Source: Cryptomeria japonica
Lineage: Eukaryota > Streptophyta > Pinopsida > Cupressales > Cupressaceae
Reading direction: 5' to 3'
Length of the DNA: 64,000 bases
Assembly: GCF_030272615.1 (NCBI RefSeq)
Contig: NC_081414.1
Location: 811,245,069 to 811,309,068, forward strand
The notes under the pieces are model-generated. The model saw only the letters and a list, made by a program, of their open reading frames with translations. It had not been told where the DNA came from and searched no databases. Position numbers and translations under genes: made by a program. Positions 23,940 through 35,034 of the stretch are shown piece after piece. Position 1 is the first letter of the stretch. Each line of letters starts with the position of its first letter.

Positions 23940-24164
23940 ACAAATATAATGAACAAATTACCAATGGATGATAATCATGTCCCTTTCAATGTGACCATGC
24001 TGCCTTCAATTTTTCTCAGTTGTTGTGATTAAAATTCTTCTAGTCTTTAAGCCCTTACAATTTTTGCACGGACAATAACATTTCCCATCACCTTTTCTTT
24101 TCAAGATAGACCACAATCTAGCAATTGTCTCCTTATTTTGTTCTTCCCTGATATTATCTGACAT
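23940..24164 (-). pseudogene. CACTA transposase N-terminus (Transpos_assoc-like)
   Basis: An ATG at 24164 (minus) begins MSDNIREEQNKETIARLW, followed by a Cys-rich motif GDGKCYCPCKNCKGLKTRR and, after one stop, RQHGHIERDMIIIHWG. A CPC..C motif followed by a basic HL..HG segment is the signature of the Transpos_assoc domain at the N-terminus of CACTA transposases. The next block (23824) continues the same protein. One internal TGA makes it a pseudogene. Confidence 0.75.
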
Positions 24165-24590
24165 GATTTTTCTTCACAGATAAAAAAATTGGGCTATGCA
24201 AAATTCGGTCTATAACCTTCACAAACCAAGCAAAAGGATGTCACAAGTACAAAAAATACTATTCGCATGTGGTTTTTTTTTCACTTTTTTACTTTTGTGT
24301 TTTTCATTTGAATTCCGACGAACATTGGGCAAGATTCTGGTGATAATTGGTTTCGTCAGAATGCAGACAAACGTTGGGCAACATTTAAAAAAAAATTAAT
24401 TGACACAAATTATCTTGTAAGATCCAACAAAACAAAAGAAATCTCATAGTTTATCGGAAAATGCACCAAAATGAGTTAGTGTAATCATCTACTACCAAGT
24501 TTGTTAGCCAGAGATAATATAGTTTTATTGCTTGAAGTAGGAGGAGATGAATTTGAAGGAGTGACATATAAATTTGGGGTTGACCCATGG
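24165..24590. other. presumed 5' subterminal region of the CACTA element
   Basis: No gene. Two related 17-18 base strings (CGACGAACATTGGGCAA at about 24317 and CAGACAAACGTTGGGCAA at about 24363) sit next to the transposase start and may be subterminal transposase-binding repeats. No CACTA terminus was identified. Confidence 0.35.
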
Positions 24591-25369
24591 TGTAGTCACG
24601 GTGAGGAGGGACCTCAATGAGATCTATCCAGACCGTGCAGTAAGAGTAAAACACAATAAAAGAAAGACAAGATGATGGAGAAAATGTAGAACTAATTGAT
24701 TATATCATGTAAAACTATTTACAATCTGCTGGCAACATGCAAGCTATAAGATTTGGCTCACTGAGCTACTACAGACATACTCAATTATAGTCTCAGGCAA
24801 CACCGGATTGCTTCATCTCAAGATAGATCTTCCCGATTCTAAAAACTTGTTACTAAAAGCTAGATTGCGTTGATTTATATGGTCTAAAGGATCCAGGTTG
24901 GCCCAAGAAAAATCAAACAATGATGAACATGATGAAACATGTAAAACCACTAAGTTGGCCTCCTCTAATGACAATCCTCCAGAAAATGCATAAGAAGAAG
25001 TGTGGATCAAAAGGAAGATCGACCACATAGCAAGAAATATTGCAACAATGAACTAAGACTCCACAAGCAATGGATAGGATCTACAAGGCTTGCCAATAGT
25101 AGGATAGGTCGAGGTAGTTTGAAGGTTCTAATCTAGAAAACTATCTTGAAATTTGGAATTGATAACTTGCTAGAAAAGGATACAAACATTATGCGGTTCA
25201 AGAATAAGGTAGATGATTATGTCCTTGACAAAAATTCAGCTTTGCAAGATCTAGTGAGCAAATACAAGAAAATGTAGAAAGAAATGTTGAAACTGTAAGG
25301 TAGAAAACTAGCTGAAAAGAAATATTTTTGGTTGATGCAAAATTGCTAAGAACCAGGGATGCTCCTACA
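24591..25369 (-). mobile_element. lone LTR related to the chromovirus LTR at 26901
   Basis: This about 780-bp segment aligns along its length with 26901-27704. Shared landmarks are GTGAGGAGGGACCTCA near the left end, AAGATCTATCTTC / AAGATAGATCTTC in the middle, GTTGGCCTCC, GATGAAGTGTAGATCA-like text and GGATGCTCCT at the right end. No gag-pol flanks it, so it is probably a solo LTR or a truncated element. Minus orientation is inferred from the linked copy. Ends are approximate. Confidence 0.6.
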
Positions 25370-26900
25370 TCAACCCAAGGAAAATATCAAATTCTCTCCT
25401 CAAAATCTTGACCAGTCCATGCGTCAAACAATTTTGCCTATATTTTTTACATGTAGGTGAGAGGTGGATGAATGTGGTGGACTGTGGCACAAAGAAATTA
25501 ATTAGCTTTTACATATAGCCTCCTATAATAGTTTTTCTATAGTCTCTTGCATACACACTAATTCCCAAAAACTAATGAGCACCTAAGAGGTGAATGGGAA
25601 GGTGCACAGACACTCCAATTTTTATAGTCATAAATATTCTTTCATAGGGAACTATGAACCCCTTTGAGTGTATCTACAAAAACTAATAAACCAATCCAAA
25701 TTAGAAATCATTAATTTTAATTATAATTAATTTAAATTTGATCAAGTTGTCCACAATAGAATAGGGAAATAAATTTAAACAAAGATATATATATCTGTTT
25801 GATTGGCTACATCAGTGTAAATTAATCACTAGCTAAGATAAAAAAGCCTCCATGTGGGGCAAGAACTAATAAGTGACCATGTAGCCAAGATTTTTACATA
25901 TACACAAATACTTATATATATACGTCCTTATACATCAATATATCTATTTATACATATGCAGATTTACGATATAATTCAAAATAACTTAAAGTCAAGAAAA
26001 CTAGCTAATAATGATAAATATTTAAATTAATTGATTTTATGACACAATAATCTTAGTCCCAGATTAGATGATAAGAAAAATATAAATAACAAGACCATAA
26101 CCTATAACTTGCAAGGAATACACAACTAAGGTTTTACCAAGGTTGACCATTCATACAGATGTGAGTTCAAGGCTCTATTGGCATCTCGACCTCTTCCATA
26201 TTTGTACCCTTCTCCCCAATGGTACTCTCCCTCTCTTTTTGGAGGGCGGTGAAATCCTTACATCCACATAGATACATAAGTGTATTTAAACAATAAATTA
26301 ATACCATATTATAACTTGCATGTCAAATATTTAGCTTGCATATTCAATTGAATCAAAAATCATGCATTTCATTGCAATTCATCTAACTTAAGTTCATACA
26401 AAGTGTCATATATAATCATCACATCATTAATATGCAATAAAGAAAAATGAAACTGTTAAAGAGAAAGAGGGATGTAACAATATTGGCATCTATATGGTGT
26501 ATTTTACAATATTTTTTTTAGTATTATTATAATTTGTTTATTATGATGTTATTATGTTACGACTATTTCACGTTTGTGATGTCTACCTTGTTCAAGAAAA
26601 TTATTTGTGCTTCGTCTATATATATATATATATATAATTACTCTTGATTTGTGTTTAGTGCTTATAGGTAGAGGGTACTGACCTCACTTAGCTTCGCAGG
26701 TCCAAGGATACCCTAACATTGGTTATGAGAAGATACCACGCAGCCCAATTTCCACTATATTTTACCCAACGAGCTCACTAGAGTATGATTTCAATGTTAT
26801 AATCAATGTTTTATGTGTGATACTATGGTAAACAAGTGTCATGTATTGGTGACTACTTGCCTTTATACTATTATTGTAGAATGGCTCATAGATAAATTAT
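25370..26900. other. AT-rich spacer with no supported gene
   Basis: No frame or domain recognised on either strand. It contains a (TA)n run at about 26617-26635. The non-coding text may include decayed element leader sequence, but this cannot be shown. Confidence 0.45.
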
Positions 26901-27704
26901 TGAAGCAGTCACCAGTGAGGAGGGACCTCACAAAGATCAATCTAGATCGGTCAGCAAGAGTAACATAACGGAAACACAAAGACATGTTGGAGGCAACGCA
27001 GAATAGATTGTTTTATTTTATGAAAATTGATTACAACCAACCAGTAACAATCGGGTTACAACATAACCAGCTCACAGGCTTGCTAGAGCATACATCATAG
27101 GTCACGATCAAGACCTTTAATCTTAAGATCTATCTTCTATTCATAGTCTCACTACTTGATTCTTCCATTGATTACATTTGAATGAGAAATTACAATTATA
27201 TATATGATCAAAAGGGTCCGTTCGACCCAAAAAGGGAACAAAACCTGAAGAACAAGACCTAACATGTAAAATTAACAAGGTTGGCCTCCGTCAAGAAATT
27301 CCTCCGAAAAATCCAAATGATGAAGTGTAGATCACAGTAAAAGGTCGGCCACATGCCAAGGAACATAGGAATCAACGCCCAAGGCTCCACAAGCTTCAAA
27401 AGGGGTTCCGATAGAACATTAAAATAGGTCCAGGCAACTGGTAACAAGAAACTATCAACCGGTAACAGGAAACTATCAAGGAAACTGATAGTGATATCTT
27501 GGCAGAAAATGATCCAAATGCGACGCGGTCTAGAAATAAGAAATAGGATCAACTCTTCAAGTAAAATCAAACTCCACATGATCTAGTGAGACAAAACTAG
27601 GACATGGAGAAAGAAAAACAGAAACTGCAAACAAAAAGAAAAACATAAAAAATATATTTTTGGCTGATGAAAGATTAGTATGAACCGAGGATGCTCCTGA
27701 ACCA
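26901..27704 (-). mobile_element. 3' LTR of the truncated chromovirus
   Basis: In the minus sense this lies immediately downstream of the chromodomain-coding end (27735) and matches the lone LTR at 24591-25369. Only about 30 bp separate the coding end from the LTR start. Exact TG/CA ends are uncertain. Confidence 0.6.
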
Positions 27705-27734
27705 GACATCTGGGGTTATTGAAAAAGTGATCCT

Positions 27735-28317
27735 CTCACTTTGTTGGGGTCAGAGTAAAACCAAGGCTATCTATCACTACCTGAAAAATTCAAGATGAAT
27801 CTTCAACTGGTCTGTCCTTCCACTTTACAAGATACTTCTTATACTGACTGCTTCAGGTACTATGCCCAATCCTACTATCCAAAATTTATTCAATCTGATC
27901 TCGTTCTTTCTGGGGCAACTATTTCTCCAAGTCTGCAATACTATCCTCACTGAACTTTAGTTCATGATACTCATGAAGATATACAATGTTAAAAACAGGT
28001 GAAATACTCAGACCATCCGGTAACTCCACTTCATATGCATTTCCAAAACTGAACTTCCTCAAAATCCTGCAAGGTACAAACTTTTTCATCTGCAATTTGT
28101 TATAAGTTCCAACTTGAAATCTCTCTTTTCTCATATATACCATCACTTCATCGCCAACTTCAAATTCCTTAAATCTCCTCTTCTCATTTGCCTTCTCCTT
28201 ATATTTGTTGTTCATGTCTTCCAAATTTTGCTTAACCTGAATATGCAAGGATGACATGTGATCTACAAATTCTTCTGCTTCTGAACTTTTCTGGTCTTCA
28301 CTGCTAATGTCTCTCAA
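27735..28317 (-). pseudogene. chromovirus integrase C-terminus and chromodomain
   Basis: 28317-27919 encodes the integrase C-terminal region: KYKEKANEKRRFKEFEVGDE, then MVYMRKERF, FVPCRILRKF and YEVELPDGLSISPVFNIVYL, which is the usual plant gypsy GPF-type module. After a stop the frame continues at 27918-27735 with QIE, stop, ILDSRIGHST and QYKKYLVKWKDRPVEDSS. That is a chromodomain core (Y.VKW....ED..W) with the final Trp lost to a stop. The chromodomain places the element among plant chromoviruses, whose chromodomain directs insertion to particular chromatin. Confidence 0.85.
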
Positions 28318-29040
28318 TTATGATATACCTCTAGGATGCACTCTGATAACAATCTCAAAAGTTGTTCTTCCAGTACTCCTATTTACTGAATATTTGTAGG
28401 AAAACTCTGCTTGGGCAAGAATCAAATCCCAACTTTCGGTCTCATCTCCAACTAAACATCTCAACAAATTTCTCAAACTCCGGTTACCTACTTTTGTCTA
28501 CGCATTAGTCTGTAGATGAAAAGTAGAACTGAACTTCAAAACTGTCTTCATCTTCTTCCAAAGTGTTCTCCAAAAATAGCCAACAAACTTAGTGTCTCTG
28601 TCTAAAACTATTCTCTTAGGTAGCCCATACAATCTCACCACTTCCTTGAAAAATAGGTTAGCTACATGTAATGCATCTGATGTCTTCTTACAAGGTATGA
28701 AATGAGCCATCTTCGAGAATCTATCCACTACCACAAATATAGAATAATTCTCTCTTAGTTTTTTAGACAATCCAAGTACAAAATCCATGCTTATATCCTT
28801 CCAATATCTTATCGGTACTGTCAAAGGTTTATACAATCCCAAATTATGACTACTACCCTTTGCAACTTGACAAACTCTACAAGTTTTCACATATCTCTTA
28901 AAATGCTTATGAATCCAGGGCCAAAAGTACTGCTCACTCATCAATGCTACTATTTTGTCAATACCAAAATGTTTGGCTAATCCTCCAATGTGCTTCTTCT
29001 TTATCACATTCTCCCTCATAGAACTCTTAGGTATGCGCAA
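28318..29040 (-). pseudogene. chromovirus integrase
   Basis: 29040-28498 encodes the zinc-binding and catalytic core. It includes a degenerate H2C2 finger ending in CRVCQVAKG, the first Asp in KDISMDFVLGL and VVVDRFSKMAHFIPC, and the second Asp in RIVLDRDTKFVGYFW. The distal segment with the catalytic Glu falls in the broken stretch before 28317. The histidines are partly lost. Premature stops flank it. Confidence 0.88.
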
Positions 29041-30123
29041 CTAAACTCCTCTGAATAACATCCCATCCTAAATGAAGTAATCCAACCACTTTCTTCTATC
29101 TTCCATAACCGTTTCTCTACATTATTTCCAAGGTTCTGCAAAATCCGGGTCATCATCATACAAGGTCTTCAATTCTTCAAATTTTAATACTATCACTCTC
29201 ATCTCTGTCAACAAATTCTTTCTCCTACTCAATGCATCAACAACTTTGTTAGATTTCCCATTTCTATGCTTCAATACAAATGTGTAACTCTACAAGAATT
29301 CTACCAATCTCATATGTCTTTGATTCAACTTACTTTGACTATTCAAATACTGCAAAGCTTGATGATTTGTATACAACACAAACTCCTTAGGCAACAAGTA
29401 ATGTCTTCACTTCTTCAAAGCTTGAACTATGGCATAAAAATCCTGATCATATACTAAATATCTCTTTCGGGCATCATTCAATTCCACACTGAAATAAGCT
29501 ACTACTGTCCTTTCCTGACTCAAGCCTGCTCCTATTTCTGTTCCAGTTTCATCACAACCCACTTGAAATACTTTATTGAAATCCAGTAAAGCTAACACGG
29601 GCTTCTCAGTCACTTTCTGCTTCAAAGGTTCAATAATTTTGTTTTCTCTGGTGGTCCACTTGAATTCTTTTTGATCTCCTCTCATGGTCCTAGTCATAGG
29701 GTTACAAACTGAATTGAAAATTCTAATAAACTTCCGGTAAAAACTAGACAATCCATTAAATGATCTTACCTCTCCAATGTTTTTCGGTGTAGGCCACTCA
29801 ACAATTGCTTTCACTTTCTTAGGGTCCATCTTCAAACCATCCTCAGATATCACAAATCCCAAATAGACTAACTCATCCTTCATGAAAGTACACTTCTTGA
29901 TATTTATTAGTAACTTTTCTTCTCTCAACATCTGCAAACCTTTTCTCAACTGCAACAAATGCTCCTCTTTTATCTTACTGAAAATCAGAATGTCATCCAA
30001 ATACACAATAACAAACTTACCTAGGAATCTCTTCAATACCTTATTCACCAGCCTCATGAAAGTACTTGGTGCATTATTTAATTCAAAAGGCATCACCAAC
30101 CATTCATACAGTCCTCCCAAATT
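29041..30123 (-). pseudogene. chromovirus reverse transcriptase and RNase H, 5'-truncated
   Basis: 30120-29407 starts inside the RT palm at YEWLVMPFELNNAPSTFMRL. It contains the active site VIVYLDDILIFSK, then GLKMDPKKVKAIVEWPTPKN and YRKFIRIFNSVCNPMTR, and enters RNase H. The RNase H reads FQVGCDETGTEIGAGLSQ, where the usual TDAS is changed to CDET. A second segment to about 29250 reads [20 protein letters not shown]. Upstream of 30123 no RT fingers, protease or gag exist, so the element is 5'-truncated in its own sense. Confidence 0.9.
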
Positions 30124-32201
30124 AAAAATAAGAATTATAATTTTGAAATGATGTTATCGATTTGTCTCACAAAATTTGTGTACCCTACTATGGCTTTCAA
30201 TAACTGATTTAATATTTTGCAAATACTATTGAGAAATGAAAATTATTATTATATGGCAATTTTTGTTGAATTATACTTGAAATCTTATTTATTTCTTGCT
30301 AAATTTTTTTTTTCATTTTTTTACTTTTTAATTCGAATATTTATCCCCATTGCTTCTTTAAAATAAAATAAAATCCATCAAAACTATGCATAGTCCACAA
30401 CTTTCAGCTTTAAAATTAAATCTACGCTTGTGGCTGGAGAACTAAAATTCAGAAATATATTCACATGCAATTCCAAGTGAGAGAAGAGAAGGCCATTTAT
30501 TCTTGCTATGATCACATAGAATTCTTCCGGTTTTAGAAGGATCTAGTAAACACAATAGAGTGGATCTCACAATGTGGTGTGTAAATACAATAAATGCAGC
30601 GCATTCATATTGCAGGCAAACAAGCAACAAGGAAAATGGCTAGATGATAGATGTGTACCTGCTTCAAAATGTGGATAGTTCAAACTGCAGTAAAGACTAT
30701 GCTAAACAAAATTTTAATTATATTATCCGATATACTTTGTATAAATATTTCTTTTCTCTGGTCGTCTATTTTCTATTTTCTCATAAGAGATCATATCCAA
30801 AACATCTCATGCTTATAAATAGCCTTTCAACGTTACAGGGCGAAGATAAATATGGTGCACGTTATTAAATAGCTATCATTTGGTTTGAAAAAAATATCTT
30901 TTGAAAGGTCAAAATTATTGTTATGTTCATAAATATTACATTTAATCAAGTATGTAGATTGGTGGTAGAAATCAATTGTTTGATGGCTATAACGAACTAA
31001 AAATTACATTAAAAAATCTGTTTGGTTTAAATGTCAGGGCTAAATCGGTAGCTTTACAGTGCAGCAGTCATAACGAACGTTTGAATTCATTGCAAGAGTT
31101 TAGCCTTACACTATTAGGAACTGAGGCTGCAAATACAAATTTAAAATCAAATTAATCATCTTTTAAATTGGACAAGTAAACATCTTACAGATTTGAGAGG
31201 TACATAACAAAAGACATAATATATTAGAAGCCAAGTAAAAGCAGGTTAAAATATTAGACCAACAGTTTGCTATAGTAAAACTGCATACATCCAAAGGTTC
31301 CATATCAAATTGGTTTTTGTGAACACTTTTGATTTTTTGCAAGTGTTACAATAATAATTTTAATGCACAATTAGTTTGCTTCTTTTCTGCATAGATTGTT
31401 CTATCAATTTTGAGTTTTTTCCCTTTTTTTTTTGTGGACCGCTAAATCCGTGAACCTAATGGAATGCTTCTCCAACAAATAGAATCAGGTCCTATTTGCA
31501 TAAATTTTAAAAAGTTTTTGAACTGGTTTACGCTAGTTTGATTGCCTTGTACTTGCTGTTTATGGAAAATGAAGAACTACATGCCTTAGATTTTAGGAAG
31601 CTGAATCCTTAGATTTTCAATCTTTGTTGAACCTATTGTCCAGCTCCTTGGCTTGCTTCTGGGATGTGCAAATTGAAGTAGCTTGGGAGGCAATGCATTA
31701 GATAGTTAAAAAACACTGGTCAAACGATGCCTAAATAACTTTTCACTAGAATTCTGCCTGCACAGATGTGGGAGCGAATGAAATAGTATGAAAATGAAAA
31801 GTTTTTGTTATTAAAAATAAGATTGTAAATTGTAAAAAAATTTTTTTGATGAAATTGAATTATTCTTAATGAACCCTTCATAAATCTTGTTGAGTACAAG
31901 ATTCAGATAACATAAAAGATGAAACCATATTCATGCCAAAAAGTTTAAACAAGACTGTGACAACATAAGTGATGAGACCAATAATGGTCCTTTTCTCTTA
32001 ATCAAATAGGTAAAATAATTTGATTGAAGAAAAATGCTTTATTAGTACTACGAAAATAATTACATGCAGCATAACCACTGCACATCAATACAGTTTTCAC
32101 ATATATATATGAGGCTCAAACATGTGCTAAGAAATTAAAAGAACAACATTGACATAAGAACGAATTGGACTACATTAAACATTTAGAATGTCACTGTCAG
32201 T
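30124..32201. other. AT-rich intergenic sequence, no gene supported
   Basis: About 2 kb with only short random frames. No element coding domain was recognised. The part next to 32201 should hold the 3' untranslated region of the F-box gene. Confidence 0.5.
32038..32043 (-). terminator. possible poly(A) signal of the F-box gene
   Basis: AATAAA on the minus strand about 160 bp after the F-box stop codon. It is the only canonical hexamer I noted close by. Chance occurrence in AT-rich DNA is quite possible. Confidence 0.3.
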
Positions 32202-33551
32202 TCAAGGCCACCAAACATTGTTAATTTCGTAGCCAAAAACGTCCCATGAACATCCAATATCTTGAAAGAATTCAAGCAACTTACCTTGAATACACAGAAT
32301 TATTCTCCCCTGTGCGTCAAATACAATCATCTTGCAACCGCCCATATATACCAAAATCCACCCACAACTGTTAACCACCACTTCTATTCCCAAATTCCGG
32401 CGAGAATGATCATTTAGACGCCTCATGTTTTCCTCACGCAAACTCCTCGGAAACAAATGCAATTCTGACCAGCTGTTGTTCTCTTCATCCAACTTCCATA
32501 ATGAAAGATCTTTCTTATACGCCACAAGCACATTCCCATCAGACCCAGTTAAATTCCAATGAGAAGGCTCACCAGAATTCTCAGGTCCGCTTGGTAGCTG
32601 AATAATACTCCAGTTCCTGTTTGCAACATTGAATACTGCAAGATGAAATGTAATAATCATAGAACTATCACCATTAATCCAATAAAAACTCCCTTTTGAA
32701 TAAATCCCTCCCGTCGATGGAATAATTGAATTGGATAGATTCATGTTGATTAGGCTCCATTCATTAGTGTATGAATCATAGATCTGCATCTCCATATTGT
32801 TCCTTTCTCCATTGATGGGATTGTTGTATCCTATGACTAAGATGCAGCTCCTTGTGGCAGAATCGAATGCCAATCCATAGAATCCTAAATATCGTACAAA
32901 ATCGAAAGAAGAAAGCTTATGGGGAAGCCTTATAGGGTCAGCGGGAGACATTAGGGAAAGCGAGGCCCTGGTAAGAGGGTTGAAAATGTAGAAGAAAGGC
33001 GTATAACTTGAACGACAACAAAGGATGCCCTTGCAGGACGTCAAAACGCTGAAGCACCCAGGTCCCAGGAAATCTAACGAGAATGGATACACCCCGAGTG
33101 GCTGTGAGTCAAGGAGATATAAACGATGTGTTTTCTCACTATGTGAATAGGTGGGACCAACGAGGAAAGCAGGAGAGGAGGAAGGCACAATCGTCGATGA
33201 TATCTCTCGAAACATGGGTGAGGGTAGAAGCAGATCCTGCCATCGTTTACAGACGACCCTGAAATTCCTACTAACGATAGTGGGCAAACTAGACAAAACT
33301 ACAATTAATAGCTCCTCTGGTATCCTACTCCAAATCTTGTTGTCCATCTCTATCTGCTCTCCATTCATTCCAATTCTTCCTTTTTGATTCATCTCTGATT
33401 CCGATTTCAATGCGGATACAAGATCTAAGAGAAGGCCTTCGTCAGGCTCATACGGTTCTATTATTATCATGATGACTGAAATGGGCGCAGAGACTCTAAG
33501 GGAAAGATATCCAATCCAGTTTTTCCATACATGCTCGAAATATATTATCAT
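32202..33551 (-). CDS. F-box protein, probably intact host gene
   Basis: An uninterrupted minus-strand frame with an N-terminal F-box, IWSRIPEELLIVVLSSLPT then FRVVCKRWQDLL (the L-P...L..IL..LP / RVCKRW pattern). A C-terminal domain typical of plant F-box/kelch-associated proteins follows: FSVLTSCKGILCCRS, YIFNPLTR, LGFYGLAFDSATRSCILVIG, IYDSYTNEWSLI, GGIYSKGSFYWING. Such proteins bind a SKP1-like adaptor and recruit targets to SCF ubiquitin ligases. The substrate is unknown. The first ATG is at 33551 (450 codons). ATGs at 33470, 33392, 33368 and 33347 are possible, and the last would start just before the F-box, as is common. No intron is evident. It is the only long frame in the window without stops that is not element-derived. 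An intact-looking retrogene is an alternative. Confidence 0.85.
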   Translation of the reverse strand: MIIYFEHVWKNWIGYLSLRVSAPISVIMIIIEPYEPDEGLLLDLVSALKSESEMNQKGRIGMNGEQIEMDNKIWSRIPEELLIVVLSSLPTIVSRNFRVVCKRWQDLLLPSPMFREISSTIVPSSSPAFLVGPTYSHSEKTHRLYLLDSQPLGVYPFSLDFLGPGCFSVLTSCKGILCCRSSYTPFFYIFNPLTRASLSLMSPADPIRLPHKLSSFDFVRYLGFYGLAFDSATRSCILVIGYNNPINGERNNMEMQIYDSYTNEWSLINMNLSNSIIPSTGGIYSKGSFYWINGDSSMIITFHLAVFNVANRNWSIIQLPSGPENSGEPSHWNLTGSDGNVLVAYKKDLSLWKLDEENNSWSELHLFPRSLREENMRRLNDHSRRNLGIEVVVNSCGWILVYMGGCKMIVFDAQGRIILCIQGKLLEFFQDIGCSWDVFGYEINNVWWP

Positions 33552-33735
33552 CGCCGGCCCTGCCTGGCTTCTATACTTCAAAAAAATTAGAAGATTGCCA
33601 TACTAACGAGGAGTAATCTTGTTTTACCTCGATAGTTGGCCTGCACAATGTAAACTAATCGTGGTGGATAACAAGGTTCGACGAACAAAACAATGTTCAT
33701 TGTAGACACTTGTTTCACATGGTAGAGGTATAAAC

Positions 33736-33813
33736 ATCTTTCAAAGAAGCCAAGCGAATGGGACAAGCCATGGTTTCTAAATTTATCTTTGAAAGAAGCC
33801 AAGGGAATGGGAC
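33736..33813. repeat. short direct repeat upstream of the F-box gene
   Basis: ATCTTTCAAAGAAGCCAAGC at 33736 is repeated with two changes at 33785 (ATCTTTGAAAGAAGCCAAGG). Period 49 bp, unit about 29 bp. It lies 185-260 bp upstream of the first F-box ATG, hence in its likely promoter or 5' UTR. Role unknown. Confidence 0.7.
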
Positions 33814-33984
33814 TCCCATTAGACGTTGTATCCTATTTCGCTCTTGATAATTTCAAAGCAATTATAGTTGATAATTGATATAAGAAGGTTTTATTTAATG
33901 AGTTATATTATATTTTATGGTTGTATTTTTATATTAGTTTTGTTTTTATAATAAATCGTTATGCCTTGCATATGGTCTATATCT

Positions 33985-35034
33985 TCATGTTTATTTTGGA
34001 GAGAGTATTGCTATCATGTTTTTTAAAACAAGATTCTCCATCTTTAGTCCAAGCTTCATACACTTAATATGCAAGCTGGTGAGAAAGTTGAGAACTTCTT
34101 GTATTGTGTGTCCAGACTTTGAGCAGAGCTTCTTGCACTTGGTGAGAAGGTGGAGGACAAATTGCTTGTTATGATTACCTTGAGAGCTCTTCCTTCCAAA
34201 TATCAGACATTTGTCACAACATTGAATATTACCAAATAGAAGGTGTGCTTTAAAGAAGTGGTGAATCTGGTTCAATAAGAAAACTATATTTGGTCTTCAG
34301 AAGATGAGCTTGAAGAAAAAGCATTAGTCTCTAGAATGCAGTGAGGATATAAATCTCAAAAGGGACCCTCACCAAAGCAACCACAACAATAGTAGAAGAC
34401 TCGAAAGGGAAAATCGATGGAGTCACATTTGCCATACTAAAACACATAATATTGATCATTGTTGGTATAATGGCCTTACACAAGGTAATTCAAGTAAAGA
34501 AGATCCATTTGATTGTAGTCATTCCAAATGGTTAAGAGGTCATCCTCATTGAAGAAGGCATAGAGGACATGTTTCTATCCAATATGATGATACCTCTAAT
34601 GAGGCATCTTATGAGGATCTACCTACTACCAAAAATTGTGGGGTCAACCAAAATTTAGCTCTTGCCTCCCACACCTTTTTATCCTTGACAAATTTTTTGT
34701 TGATTAAATTTGGCACAAGTAAACATATAACTAGTAATCAAGATTTGTTTGATACTTTGACTACTCAACCTATTAGTGATCTAATCTAGACAAAAGATGA
34801 TAAGGAGTGTGGTGTGACTCTTTATAAGAATCTTGTTGGGAGTCTCATTTAATTGACAATAGTATACCAAATTTATGCTTTGTTCTCAGCTATCTATCCA
34901 AGTTCATGCAAGAGCCAAAGAAATAATCATTGGATTGCATCTAAGCATGTTTTGTGATCTGTCCAAAGTACTCTTCAATATGGTTTGAAATATAAGTAGA
35001 ACAATTAGTGCTTCTTGCAAGGATGTGTTGACTC
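33985..35034 (+). pseudogene. older Ty1/copia element, 5' fragment with internal deletion
   Basis: Plus-strand relic. 34030-34330 is copia Gag (GEKVENFLYCVSRL, LGEKVEDKLLVMITLRALPS KYQ-type). About 34425-34480 gives a zinc-knuckle-like piece (CHTKTHNIDHCWYNGL). About 34690-34770 gives a protease-like FGTSKHITSNQDLFDTL. The text then jumps to the RT/RNase H boundary near 34830 (YKNLVGSLI, stop, LT; NNHWIASKHVL; QSTLQYGLKYK) and ends with GCVDS at 35034. Integrase and most of RT are missing. The frame resumes at 60084 with DYVGTLNKLKSTLGF, showing that the next element inserted into this RNase H. Confidence 0.85.
35030..35034. repeat. target-site duplication GACTC (left)
   Basis: GACTC immediately precedes the TG of the copia LTR and recurs at 60084-60088 immediately after the other LTR end. 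Joining the flanks restores a continuous RNase H reading (GCVDS / DYVG), which confirms the insertion site. Confidence 0.92.

Larger units (their letters stand above)
19642..24164 (-). mobile_element. decayed CACTA (En/Spm) DNA transposon
   Basis: Read on the minus strand from 24164 to 19642, the order of recognisable segments is that of a plant CACTA transposase gene: Transpos_assoc-like N-terminus, TNP2 transposase core, DUF4218, DUF4216, then an acidic tail. Multiple stops and frame changes are present, and some gaps may be introns. Terminal CACTA repeats and the 3-bp target duplication were not found, so the true limits are unknown. Confidence 0.85.

Noticed and set aside
19200-24590. Terminal CACTA inverted repeats and target duplication
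   Set aside because: Short CACTA/TAGTG words occur by chance but no matching pair at plausible positions was found, so no termini are claimed.
33587-33802. Small minus-strand frame upstream of the F-box gene as a separate gene
   Set aside because: Short, no domain, and located where the F-box 5' UTR and promoter should be. It overlaps a short direct repeat.
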